Shown here in pieces: positions 17,247 through 25,911 of a stretch of DNA of 64,000 nucleotides. This DNA is from CAZBXD01 sp965216395 (GTDB lineage Bacteria; Pseudomonadota; Alphaproteobacteria; Micavibrionales; SZUA-601). Below the pieces are notes generated by a model. That model was given only the letters and a program-made list of their open reading frames with translations. It was not told the origin of the DNA and did not search any database. The stretch spans positions 1,585,956 to 1,649,955 of the forward strand of contig OZ244156.1 in NCBI GenBank assembly GCA_965216395.1, in the 5' to 3' direction. Each line of letters begins with the position of its first letter. The stretch's first letter is position 1. The translations under genes and the position numbers were made by a program.

Positions 17247-20111
17247 ATGTCTCATGCATTCGATACGGCTTTTTTAAATAATGTTTCACCCGATTATTTG
17301 GCACAACTTTATCGGGATTTTATGAACGATCCCTCTTCGGTTGATGACGGATGGCATGAATTTTTCAGTGAATTAGGTGATGACGAAACGCAATTACTTC
17401 TTGAGCTTAATGGCCCCAGTTGGGCGCCTAAACAACAGGAGATTGAATTTGAAAGTGCCATTAAAAAAGCACCTCAAAAACAAAAAACGCAACCTGTATC
17501 GATCAAAGAAATGCGCGCTGCGGCCATGGATTCTGTACGAGCGCTTATGCTTATTCGTGCCTTTCGTGCGCGTGGTCATTTGGAAGCAAAGCTCGATCCC
17601 CTTGGTATGGAAAAACGGGAAAATTATCCAGAATTAGACCCAAATAGTTATGGTTTTAAAGAAACAGATCTGGATCGACCGATTTTTATTGACGGGGTTT
17701 TGGGTCTTGAAACCGCTACTATGCGCCAAATTGTTGAAATCTGCCGTGAAACTTATGCGGGGTCTATTGGTTTAGAATATAACCATATCCAAAATGGGGA
17801 AGAAAAAGCATGGTTGCAGAAACGGATTGAAACACCCAGAAACCATACGGATTTTACACCAGAAGGTAAAAAAGCAATTCTTGAACGTTTGACTCAGGCT
17901 GAGGGTTTTGAACAGTTTTTACAAAAGAAATATACCGGCACAAAACGTTTTGGATTAGAAGGCGGCGAAGCCATTATCCCTGCGATGGAACAGATTATGA
18001 AACGGGGTGGCCAGCTTGGTTTAAAAGAAGTTGTTTTGGGCATGGCACATCGTGGGCGATTGAATGTGCTTACTAATGTGTTGCATAAGCCGTTTTCAAC
18101 GCTTTTTGCCGAATTTCAAGGCCAAAGTGCCCAACCCGATGATGTGGAGGGGTCTGGCGATGTGAAATATCATTTAGGTGCATCGGCTGATCGGGAATTC
18201 GATGGTAATATGATCCATCTTTCTTTGACGGCCAATCCGTCCCATTTAGAGGCGGCGGATCCTGTTGTCGTTGGGAAAGTGCGCGCGAAACAAGATATTC
18301 GTAAAGATAAAAAACGCCGCGAAGTGATGGGAATGTTGCTTCACGGTGATGCGGCGATTGCTGGACAAGGTGTTGTCGCGGAAGTGTTTCATTTATCACA
18401 ATTATCAGGTTACACAACGGGTGGAACCGTGCATATTGTGATCAATAACCAAATTGGTTTTACCACAACGCCTGATTATGCGCGATCTTCCCCTTATTGC
18501 ACCGAAGTGGCCAAGATGGTGCAAGCGCCGATATTTCATGTTAATGGCGACGATCCCGAATCGGTGGTTCATGTGGCACGTGTTGCGGCCGAGTTTCGGC
18601 AAGAATTTGGTAAAGATGTTGTTATTGATATTGTCTGTTATCGGCGTCATGGCCATAATGAAGGAGATGAACCCGCATTTACACAACCTTTGATGTATAA
18701 AAAAATTAAAGAGTTGGAAACAACGCGAACACTTTATGCTCAAAAACTGATATCCGAAGGGGTTATCAGTGTTGATGAAGCACAAAAAATCTATGATGAT
18801 TTTGATGCACATCTAGAAAATGAATTTAAAAAAGCCAATGATTTTAAAGCTGAAAAAGCCGATATGTTGAGTGGTGCATGGGATGGTTTTAAACGCGCAG
18901 AAAGAAAAGGTGCGCGCCGTGGCGATACCGCGGTGGCGCTCAAAGATTTACAGCGCATTGGTCAGGTTATGACATCTGTCCCCGATGGGTTTAATTTAAA
19001 CAGTAAAATCGCCCGCCAATTTAAAGCAAAAATGGAAGCCATATCTAAAAAAACGGGTGAAATTGACTGGGCTACGGCAGAAGCTTTGGCTTTTGGTACG
19101 TTAATTGACGAAGGGCATCCCGTGCGTCTATCGGGTCAAGATGTTGGTCGTGGCACATTTTCACAACGCCATGCGGTGGTTCATGATCAAAAAACGGGTG
19201 AAAAATATTTCCCCCTGCAACATGTAAAAGATGGCCAGCCGCGCTGTGAAATTATCAATTCACCCTTATCCGAATTTGCCGTATTGGGGTTTGATTACGG
19301 TTATTCATTGGCCAAACCAACGGCGCTTACTTTATGGGAAGGTCAATTTGGTGACTTTGTCAATGGCGCGCAAGTTATGATTGATCAATTTATCACGAGT
19401 GGTGAAGCTAAGTGGTTGCGTATGTCGGGTTTGGTGATGTTGTTGCCTCATGGATATGAAGGCCAAGGGCCGGAACATTCCTCAGCGCGTCCTGAGCGTT
19501 TTTTACAAGCTTGCGCTGAAGATAATATTCAAGTGGCCAATTGCACCACTCCAGCGAATTATTTTCACATTTTAAGGCGGCAAATCCATCGTAATTTCCG
19601 CAAACCTTTAATTATGATGACGCCCAAATCATTACTGCGCCATAAACTTTGTGTATCGCCTATGAATGATTTAGCAACGGGATCTTCCTTTCATCGTGTT
19701 TTGGATGAGCGCCACATTGATTTGCAAAAACCCGATAAAATTAAGCGCGTTATTTTATGTACGGGAAAAATTTATTACGATCTTTTCCAAGAACGTAAAA
19801 AGCGTGGGATTGATGATATTACGATCATCCGTTTGGAACAGCTTTATCCGTTTCCACATGATGTTTTGGTGGGTGAGACATTAAAACAATTCCCCCATGC
19901 GGATGTTGTTTGGTGTCAAGAAGAACCCATGAATATGGGTTATTGGCATTTTGTTGATCGACGTATTGAATCCGTTCTAACAGAATTACAACACCAAGCC
20001 AAACGACCGACATATGTTGGCCGTGCGCCGTCGGCATCACCAGCGACGGGATTGCTAAAAAGGCATAATGAACAACAAGAAAAATTGATTGATGAGGCTT
20101 TGACAGTATAA
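17247..20111 (+). CDS. sucA: 2-oxoglutarate dehydrogenase E1
   Basis: Thiamine-diphosphate-dependent E1 of the oxoglutarate dehydrogenase complex, 954 residues, decarboxylating 2-oxoglutarate and passing the succinyl group to E2. Family motifs in order: the N-terminal E2-binding peptide (DYLAQLYRDFMNDPSSVD), MAHRGRLNVL, GDAAIAGQGVVAE, INNQIGFTT, NGDDPE, YRRHGHNEGDEPAFTQP, SGQDVGRGTFSQRH, and PHGYEGQGPEHSS. An AAGG ribosome binding site precedes ATG 17247. The DMT permease follows after only 2 nt, then sucB. Confidence 0.98.
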   Translation: MSHAFDTAFLNNVSPDYLAQLYRDFMNDPSSVDDGWHEFFSELGDDETQLLLELNGPSWAPKQQEIEFESAIKKAPQKQKTQPVSIKEMRAAAMDSVRALMLIRAFRARGHLEAKLDPLGMEKRENYPELDPNSYGFKETDLDRPIFIDGVLGLETATMRQIVEICRETYAGSIGLEYNHIQNGEEKAWLQKRIETPRNHTDFTPEGKKAILERLTQAEGFEQFLQKKYTGTKRFGLEGGEAIIPAMEQIMKRGGQLGLKEVVLGMAHRGRLNVLTNVLHKPFSTLFAEFQGQSAQPDDVEGSGDVKYHLGASADREFDGNMIHLSLTANPSHLEAADPVVVGKVRAKQDIRKDKKRREVMGMLLHGDAAIAGQGVVAEVFHLSQLSGYTTGGTVHIVINNQIGFTTTPDYARSSPYCTEVAKMVQAPIFHVNGDDPESVVHVARVAAEFRQEFGKDVVIDIVCYRRHGHNEGDEPAFTQPLMYKKIKELETTRTLYAQKLISEGVISVDEAQKIYDDFDAHLENEFKKANDFKAEKADMLSGAWDGFKRAERKGARRGDTAVALKDLQRIGQVMTSVPDGFNLNSKIARQFKAKMEAISKKTGEIDWATAEALAFGTLIDEGHPVRLSGQDVGRGTFSQRHAVVHDQKTGEKYFPLQHVKDGQPRCEIINSPLSEFAVLGFDYGYSLAKPTALTLWEGQFGDFVNGAQVMIDQFITSGEAKWLRMSGLVMLLPHGYEGQGPEHSSARPERFLQACAEDNIQVANCTTPANYFHILRRQIHRNFRKPLIMMTPKSLLRHKLCVSPMNDLATGSSFHRVLDERHIDLQKPDKIKRVILCTGKIYYDLFQERKKRGIDDITIIRLEQLYPFPHDVLVGETLKQFPHADVVWCQEEPMNMGYWHFVDRRIESVLTELQHQAKRPTYVGRAPSASPATGLLKRHNEQQEKLIDEALTV

Positions 20112-20113
20112 AA

Positions 20114-21019
20114 ATGGCTTGGTATCTATGGGCGTGTCTACCCCCGTTTCTTTGGTCCCTAAGTTCCGTATTTGATCAGATGATCTCACGGGATTATTTT
20201 AAGAATAAACCCAATATTTTTCTAACCTTTACCGGTTTAACCACAGCTGTCTTTGCGGTTGGACTTTATCTGTATAATCCCAATGTTCTTCAAGTTTCTT
20301 TTCGGGAAATGCTACAAATGTTGTTGTTGGGTGGGATGGGTGTTTTGGGCGCGTGGCTTTACTTTCTTGCCCTTGATCGACGAGGGGCTGAAATTGTCGT
20401 GCCCATTTTTCAAACCATCCCTGCTTTTGTTATTCTCTTAGCCTATATTTTCTTAAGCGAAACGATTACATCACGACAATCCATAGCCGCGGCTATCATT
20501 ATCTTTGGTTCTTTAGGCATGACGATTGATGTGCACAATATTCGTTTTTATAAACGAACATGGGCGCTTTGTTTTGCCTCTTCAATCTTTTACGCTGCGA
20601 TTATTGTTTTGATGAAATATCTCTCATTATCACATTCATGGGAAACGATTACGTTTTGGACCTGCATGGCATGGGTGCTTTTTGGTTTGGTCGGTTTTAC
20701 TTTTTTGAAAGCACATCGCAAACGCATCATGCGCATGATCAAAAAATCAAAAGGTAAAATCATTTTTTATAATACGGTCCAAGATGGTTTAGATATTGCC
20801 GCCCATGCAACAATGATTATTGCCTTAACTGTAGGACCAAGTGCGGGTTTGGTTAATTTGCTTAACGGGTTGCAACCCCTCTTTATTTTTGCAATGACGG
20901 GTGTTGCGTTTGTGATACGCCCTGATATCTACGACCAAGTTAGCATAGATCGGAATTTTGCCTTAAAAGCCTTTTCCTGTTTGATCATGTTTTTCGGTCT
21001 ATATTTTTTGACCTTATGA
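20114..21019 (+). CDS. EamA/DMT-family membrane transporter
   Basis: About ten hydrophobic segments over 301 residues in two homologous halves match the drug/metabolite transporter (EamA) layout. The first half has FLALDRRGAEIVVPIFQTIP and the second VGPSAGLVNLLNGLQPLFIF, typical of the conserved glycine/proline-rich helices near the ends of each EamA unit. The substrate is unknown. It begins 2 nt after sucA and precedes sucB, so it is probably cotranscribed with the oxoglutarate dehydrogenase genes, an unusual insertion that could mean transport of a related organic acid or simple hitch-hiking. Confidence 0.8.
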   Translation: MAWYLWACLPPFLWSLSSVFDQMISRDYFKNKPNIFLTFTGLTTAVFAVGLYLYNPNVLQVSFREMLQMLLLGGMGVLGAWLYFLALDRRGAEIVVPIFQTIPAFVILLAYIFLSETITSRQSIAAAIIIFGSLGMTIDVHNIRFYKRTWALCFASSIFYAAIIVLMKYLSLSHSWETITFWTCMAWVLFGLVGFTFLKAHRKRIMRMIKKSKGKIIFYNTVQDGLDIAAHATMIIALTVGPSAGLVNLLNGLQPLFIFAMTGVAFVIRPDIYDQVSIDRNFALKAFSCLIMFFGLYFLTL

Positions 21020-21132
21020 GGAGTTTTTTAAGGTTTTTTATTTATAACCATACTTGCGCTTATGGTACAAAAGCTTACAATAAGCACGTCTTCTGGCGTT
21101 TCTGTTAATGATTTAAAAAATGAGTTCTTATT

Positions 21133-22386
21133 ATGACGAATATTACCGTTCCAACCTTAGGTGAATCTGTAACCGAAGCCACTGTGGCACAATGGCTGAA
21201 AAAAGAAGGCGATGTAGTAAAGGCTGATGAACCTATCGTTGAATTAGAAACAGATAAAGTGACTTTGGAAGTCAATGCGCCAACATCAGGTGTTATCGGT
21301 TCTATTAAAGCGCCAGAAGGCGACACGGTTGAGGTTGGCGCGCTTTTGGGTGAAATTAAAGAAGGGGCGGTCAGTGACCCCGCTCCAGCAGGTAATTCTG
21401 ATGATAAAGAGGAACCAAAAAAGTCAAATAATAAAGAAGCGTCTCAAGAGAAAGAACAGTCAAAATCTAAATCTGCCGCTGCGGATGTGCCTTTATCACC
21501 AGCGGTCCGAAAAATGATTAATGATCATAATCTCAACCCCTCGGATATTTCCGGTAGCGGTAAAGAGGGACGGATTACAAAGGGAGATGTGCAAGATTAT
21601 CTTAAATCATCGTCCAAAAAATCTTCAAGTTCCGCGACATCAACGCCCAGTAATGCCATGCCTGAGGCGAAACCGCGTGACGATGATCCACGCGAAGAAC
21701 GTGTACGTATGTCGCGTTTGCGCCAAAAAATTGCAGAACGTTTGAAAGAGGCACAAAACACGGCCGCTATGCTTACCACTTTTAATGAGGTGGATATGTC
21801 GGCCGTGATGGCTTTGCGCGCCCAATATAAAGAGGCATTTATCAAAAAACATGAAACCAAATTGGGTTTCATGTCTTTTTTTACCAAGGCGGCCGTGGCG
21901 GCGTTGAAAGAATTTCCCGCTGTTAATGCGGAAATTAATGGCACGGATATCATTTATAAAAACTTTTATGATATTGGTGTCGCGGTCAGTTCAGCCAATG
22001 GTTTGGTGGTGCCCGTGATACGTGATGCAGATCAAAAATCTTTCGCCGAAATCGAAGCCTCCATTGTTGATATGGGGACACGCGCCAGTCAGGGCAAGCT
22101 TTCCATGGCAGAGATGCAAGGTGGGTCTTTTACCATCACCAATGGCGGTATTTTTGGCTCTATGCTTTCCACCCCAATTATCAACCCTCCGCAATCGGCC
22201 ATTTTAGGCATGCATAATATTGTGCAACGCCCTGTTGTGGTCAACGGAGAAATTGTTATTCGCCCAATTATGTATGTGGCGCTGTCTTATGATCACCGGA
22301 TTATTGACGGCAAAGAAGCGGTTAGTTTCCTCTATCGGATTAAACAAGCCATCGAAGACCCACAGCGTCTAATTCTGGATTTATAG
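21133..22386 (+). CDS. sucB: Dihydrolipoamide succinyltransferase (E2 of oxoglutarate dehydrogenase)
   Basis: E2 of the oxoglutarate dehydrogenase complex, 417 residues. One lipoyl domain (residues about 1-76) carries the lipoylated Lys in ETDKVTLEV. A charged, disordered linker rich in Lys/Glu/Ser follows, then the peripheral-subunit-binding domain (SPAVRKMINDHNLNPSDI, about 117-150), another Ser-rich linker, and the catalytic domain with SYDHRIIDGKEAV. It transfers succinyl groups to CoA and forms the core binding SucA and Lpd. Confidence 0.97.
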   Translation: MTNITVPTLGESVTEATVAQWLKKEGDVVKADEPIVELETDKVTLEVNAPTSGVIGSIKAPEGDTVEVGALLGEIKEGAVSDPAPAGNSDDKEEPKKSNNKEASQEKEQSKSKSAAADVPLSPAVRKMINDHNLNPSDISGSGKEGRITKGDVQDYLKSSSKKSSSSATSTPSNAMPEAKPRDDDPREERVRMSRLRQKIAERLKEAQNTAAMLTTFNEVDMSAVMALRAQYKEAFIKKHETKLGFMSFFTKAAVAALKEFPAVNAEINGTDIIYKNFYDIGVAVSSANGLVVPVIRDADQKSFAEIEASIVDMGTRASQGKLSMAEMQGGSFTITNGGIFGSMLSTPIINPPQSAILGMHNIVQRPVVVNGEIVIRPIMYVALSYDHRIIDGKEAVSFLYRIKQAIEDPQRLILDL

Positions 22387-22402
22387 GGTAAAATCTTTGA
22401 GT

Positions 22403-23065
22403 TTATAAAACATATTTTTTCTTTGGTACGAATTTTCTGTGCTCAGGTTTTTGATTTGCTGTGAAAACTGGATTCATTAATTCAAAAGCGAGAGCGTCAA
22501 ACATGATATTTAAATTTGGTGTTCCCTTTGTCTTTACGATGAATCCAGCATTAATACAGTCGTTAACCTCACATGCACAAATATCATAATCCTCAATATT
22601 GGTGTAAATATCTAAAAGTGTTTCTGTTAGTGTAATCATAATAATGTGAGCGATGTGTGGTGGTTTGTTTGAAATATATTTTCGAAGTTCTTCTGGCGGT
22701 GTATGGCTAAAATCGATGTATAAGTCAGTTGCAGTTTTATGCGATTCTTTACCAAAATTTTCTACAAATTTAGTATCACCAACTTCTCTTAAATCGTTTC
22801 CAACAAGACAGGCAATAACAGCTTCACTTGGTGGCCGGAGTTCTTGAGTATTTTTATTAGAGTCATACCATTCATTCAGATAAATAAACAAGGCGTTTGC
22901 GCGTTCTTCAATAATGTAAACATCAGGATGAAGAGCAACAGATCCAATAGCACGGCGTACATATTCATCATCTTTATAGGTATCATTACACAAACTGGTG
23001 AGGAAGTCTTTTGTATCCAGACTCATTTCTGAATTGATTACCTGTGGTGTACTATCTTCTGACAT
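22403..23065 (-). CDS. Orphan hypothetical protein (220 aa)
   Basis: I do not recognise this protein. It appears soluble and helical, acidic in the first half, with several Cys/Asp-containing segments (YDICACEVNDCINAGF) near residues 158-173. There is no signal peptide. It sits antiparallel between sucB and lpdA. The TTGACATAA promoter ends right at the ATG and no ribosome binding site is visible, as with several other orphans of this window. Confidence 0.6.
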   Translation of the reverse strand: MSEDSTPQVINSEMSLDTKDFLTSLCNDTYKDDEYVRRAIGSVALHPDVYIIEERANALFIYLNEWYDSNKNTQELRPPSEAVIACLVGNDLREVGDTKFVENFGKESHKTATDLYIDFSHTPPEELRKYISNKPPHIAHIIMITLTETLLDIYTNIEDYDICACEVNDCINAGFIVKTKGTPNLNIMFDALAFELMNPVFTANQKPEHRKFVPKKKYVL

Positions 23066-23072
23066 ACTTCAA

Positions 23073-23101
23073 TCTATCCACAAAGCTTATCTTTATGTCA
23101 A
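23073..23101 (-). promoter_or_regulatory. TTGACATAA-type promoter of orphan gene 22403-23065
   Basis: Minus-strand TTGACA (23101-23096), 17 nt, then GATAGA (23078-23073). The ATG is at 23065, leaving effectively no leader. Confidence 0.55.
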
Positions 23102-23192
23102 GATAAATCTGTCTGGCTGTTTTAGGGAAATCTTGATAAACTTATGCTCAAATACATTTTCTTAAAATTCTTAGATAAAGGTTGTTTTTCTC

Positions 23193-24602
23193 ATGGCACA
23201 AAAATTTGATATCGTCATTATCGGTGGTGGCCCGGGTGGTTATGTATGTGCAATACGCGCCGCGCAATTGGGTTTTAAGGTTGCCGTGGTTGAAAAGCGT
23301 AAAGCATTGGGAGGTACTTGTTTGAATGTTGGATGTATCCCGTCCAAGGCCTTACTTTCAACATCAGAGAAATTTGAAGAAGCAAGTCATCATTTCGACA
23401 GTTTTGGGATTCAGGTCAAAACACCAAAGCTGGATCTCAAAACGATGATGAAGTTCAAGCAAGGCGTTGTAGATGGCAATACCAAAGGCATTGATTTCTT
23501 ATTTAAGAAAAATAAAATTACCCGTTTAGATGGTTTTGGTACAATCAAGCAAGCTAATACGGTTGAGGTCAAACCACCGGGTAAAGGTAAAAAAGAGGAA
23601 GTCACAGCCGATTATATTATTATCGCCACGGGGTCAGAACCCGCATCTCTGCCTAATGTTGAGGTCGATGAAAAAACCATTGTTACATCCACGGGTGCTT
23701 TAGAATTGTCTAAGGTACCCGAGCATATGGTTGTTATTGGTGGTGGTGTGATTGGTTTGGAATTGGGCACGGTGTGGCGGCGTTTGGGTGCGAAAGTGAC
23801 CGTGATTGAATATTTGGATCATATCATGCCAGGAATGGACAAGGACGTGATTAAAGAGAGCCAAAAGATTTTTGCCAAACAAGGGATTAATTTTAAACTC
23901 GGGTCCAAGGTTACAAGCGCGAAAAAAAATAAGTCAGGCGTGGAGCTAACGATTGAACCATCAGCCGGTGGTGAGGCAGAAACCATTCAAGCGGATGTCG
24001 TTTTGGTGGCAATTGGCCGTAAACCTTATACAGATCAATTGGGTCTTGATACGGTTGGTGTTGAAACAGATCAGCGTGGTTGTATCAAAGTGGATGAAAC
24101 TTTTGAAACATCCTTAGAAGGAGTTTATGCCATCGGTGACGTCATCGCCGGCCCGATGTTGGCGCATAAGGCCGAAGAAGAAGGGGTTGTTTTGGCTGAA
24201 ATGCTCGCCGGTCAATCGGGCCATATTGATTATAATCTGGTGCCGGGTGTGGTGTATACCGAACCCGAAATTGCCAATATCGGCCAAACGGAGGAGCAGT
24301 TGAAAGAAGCGAATATTGCTTATAATGTGGGTAAGTTTCCTTTTATGGCTAATGGGCGCGCGCGCGCGATGAATGTTACGGATGGCTTTGTTAAAATCTT
24401 GGCGGATAAAGAAAGCGATAAGGTGCTGGGTTGTCACATCATTGGCCATGAGGCCGGCACATTAATCCACGAAGTGGCCGCGGTGATGGAATTCGGCGGC
24501 TCGGCCGAAGATATCGCCCGCATCTGCCATGCGCATCCCACATTATCCGAAGTGGTCAAAGAGGCAGCCTTAGCCGTTGATAAGCGTGCCTTGCATAATT
24601 AA
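23193..24602 (+). CDS. lpdA: Dihydrolipoamide dehydrogenase
   Basis: FAD-dependent E3 that reoxidises lipoamide in the 2-oxoacid dehydrogenase complexes, 469 residues. The FAD-binding GGGPGGYVCAI, the redox-active disulfide in GGTCLNVGCIPSK, the NAD-site GGGVIGLELG, YAIGDV, and the C-terminal active-site HAHPTLSEV are all present. AAAGG lies before ATG 23193. It closes the mdh-suc cluster; its 3' end overlaps the opposite asparaginase-like gene by 4 nt. Confidence 0.97.
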   Translation: MAQKFDIVIIGGGPGGYVCAIRAAQLGFKVAVVEKRKALGGTCLNVGCIPSKALLSTSEKFEEASHHFDSFGIQVKTPKLDLKTMMKFKQGVVDGNTKGIDFLFKKNKITRLDGFGTIKQANTVEVKPPGKGKKEEVTADYIIIATGSEPASLPNVEVDEKTIVTSTGALELSKVPEHMVVIGGGVIGLELGTVWRRLGAKVTVIEYLDHIMPGMDKDVIKESQKIFAKQGINFKLGSKVTSAKKNKSGVELTIEPSAGGEAETIQADVVLVAIGRKPYTDQLGLDTVGVETDQRGCIKVDETFETSLEGVYAIGDVIAGPMLAHKAEEEGVVLAEMLAGQSGHIDYNLVPGVVYTEPEIANIGQTEEQLKEANIAYNVGKFPFMANGRARAMNVTDGFVKILADKESDKVLGCHIIGHEAGTLIHEVAAVMEFGGSAEDIARICHAHPTLSEVVKEAALAVDKRALHN

Positions 24603-25162
24603 TTCTTGGTCTTAAATATCAGATTTTCATTGTCTTTTTGTATATGTCTGGGGTCAAAGATCCCGCCATGCATACAAATATAGACACCATTTATAGTGTG
24701 TTGAATAAGGGTCGTTATCGAAGCGCCTAAATTGAATGGCGCGTCAGAGCCGAATAAGACCCACGGATACATAGAACCTGTGATAATGATCAAAGAATCA
24801 TCTAAAAACTGCTTCGGTATATTCTCTAAAAGGTAGCGACCCGTTTCGGGCATCGTATACGTACCATGGGTGATCAGGAATTTCCGCACGCCTTTCTTAT
24901 AATGGTATAAAAAACCGTCTAAAATCTTTTTTCTGTCATCTTCGTTGATTTCTCGGCTGTCTTTATAGCAAATATCTAATTCACTATAGGGGTTTGTGAT
25001 TTTAAAAGTTTGAGTAATATATTTCTCAAAATTAACACAATCCGTGAAAGTATCAGAAATATATTCTATTTCTTTATATTCTGGGATCCTTCCCGCGATT
25101 GTCCCCCCCGTTTTTATATGTAAAATTTTGTTCCTCATTTTTTTACTTTCGGTAAAGTTCAT
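24599..25162 (-). CDS. Asparaginase-domain protein, short and partly degenerate
   Basis: The 187 residues cover only the N-terminal domain of L-asparaginase (families are usually about 330). Present are TGGTIAG (residues 18-24, first catalytic Thr), KDSREI near 67, THGTYTMPETG (99-108), ITGSMYPWVLFGSDAPFNL (127-145) and a YICMHGGIFDP end. The family's HGTDTM aspartate is Tyr102 here, and the usual lysine before the VxxGAM strand is not in place. Short stand-alone asparaginase-domain proteins exist, so this may be a functional variant rather than a fragment. It overlaps lpdA by 4 nt at the 3' ends. Confidence 0.7.
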   Translation of the reverse strand: MNFTESKKMRNKILHIKTGGTIAGRIPEYKEIEYISDTFTDCVNFEKYITQTFKITNPYSELDICYKDSREINEDDRKKILDGFLYHYKKGVRKFLITHGTYTMPETGRYLLENIPKQFLDDSLIIITGSMYPWVLFGSDAPFNLGASITTLIQHTINGVYICMHGGIFDPRHIQKDNENLIFKTKN

Positions 25163-25252
25163 ATATAGGCAAATGTTGGATTAATTTATTTATTTTTCGG
25201 TTAATCTAAAATAATTAGAATAAAACTAAAAATAGAAAGCGCGATAAATATA

Positions 25253-25282
25253 TTGACATATTATTAAATTTGGTTGTATATC
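25253..25282 (+). promoter_or_regulatory. TTGACATA-type promoter of orphan gene 25308-25685
   Basis: TTGACA (25253-25258), followed by TATT, 18 nt in all, then TATATC (25277-25282). The leader of about 20 nt contains an AAAGGG ribosome binding site. Confidence 0.6.
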
Positions 25283-25307
25283 CAAGTAAAGGGTAAAAAT
25301 ACAAATC

Positions 25308-25685
25308 ATGACTGAAACAAAAATCACAGAAATAAAAAAACTGGCACAAGAGATTTATCAAATGACCTTTAACGGTCATTTTAAAAAAGCGCCTATAAAC
25401 GAACAATTCGAAAAAGAAGAAACGAATGAGCTCTTGGAAGTGATCGAGATGACGGGTCTTGTGGTAGATAATTATGCTAATTCTAAAACAAGATGCCTTA
25501 GACCGGTGACACAAACGCTGTGTGAAAAGGGTAGAGATTCTCTTCTGGAAGCTTTGCAAGAAATCAAGGCGGATATTGTCAATAAAAGCTGTTATAAAAA
25601 AGTTCCTCTATTGAGGGGTTACGCCTCGGAAGAGGCTTATATGCCGGACTGCCCAGTTGACTGCCCAGTTATAAGAATAGTTTAA
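25308..25685 (+). CDS. Orphan hypothetical protein (125 aa)
   Basis: I do not recognise this protein. It is small, soluble and helical in the first 90 residues, with four cysteines, two in the C-terminal PDCPVDCPV, which may bind metal or form a disulfide. No signal peptide is seen. A TTGACATA promoter and an AAAGGG ribosome binding site precede it, and a second small frame follows 17 nt later. Confidence 0.55.
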   Translation: MTETKITEIKKLAQEIYQMTFNGHFKKAPINEQFEKEETNELLEVIEMTGLVVDNYANSKTRCLRPVTQTLCEKGRDSLLEALQEIKADIVNKSCYKKVPLLRGYASEEAYMPDCPVDCPVIRIV

Positions 25686-25702
25686 ATGAAAGATAAATAG
25701 TG

Positions 25703-25873
25703 ATGGCCTTTGAATTATTTCCATTTGTACAAAAAAAATATATCGAGCAATTATATAATGATGATCAAAATTCAGTTGAATTGTCATTCGAGGAAAACCA
25801 AGAAATATTTGATAAATTTTTATCTGATATGGGATTTAACCTATCTCTTTTTCCGCTATCACCCTATTTTTAA
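25703..25873 (+). CDS. Small hypothetical protein (56 aa)
   Basis: A 56-codon frame starts at ATG 25703, 17 nt after the previous orphan stop, and ends at 25873, before guaA. The acidic peptide (MAFELFPFVQKKYIEQL at the start, ending LSLFPLSPYF) has no recognised family. Its ribosome binding site is weak, so it may depend on translational coupling with the gene before it. Confidence 0.35.
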   Translation: MAFELFPFVQKKYIEQLYNDDQNSVELSFEENQEIFDKFLSDMGFNLSLFPLSPYF

Positions 25874-25911
25874 TCTAGCGCTTTAAACAGGGGTCACGTA
25901 TAACCTTTGTT

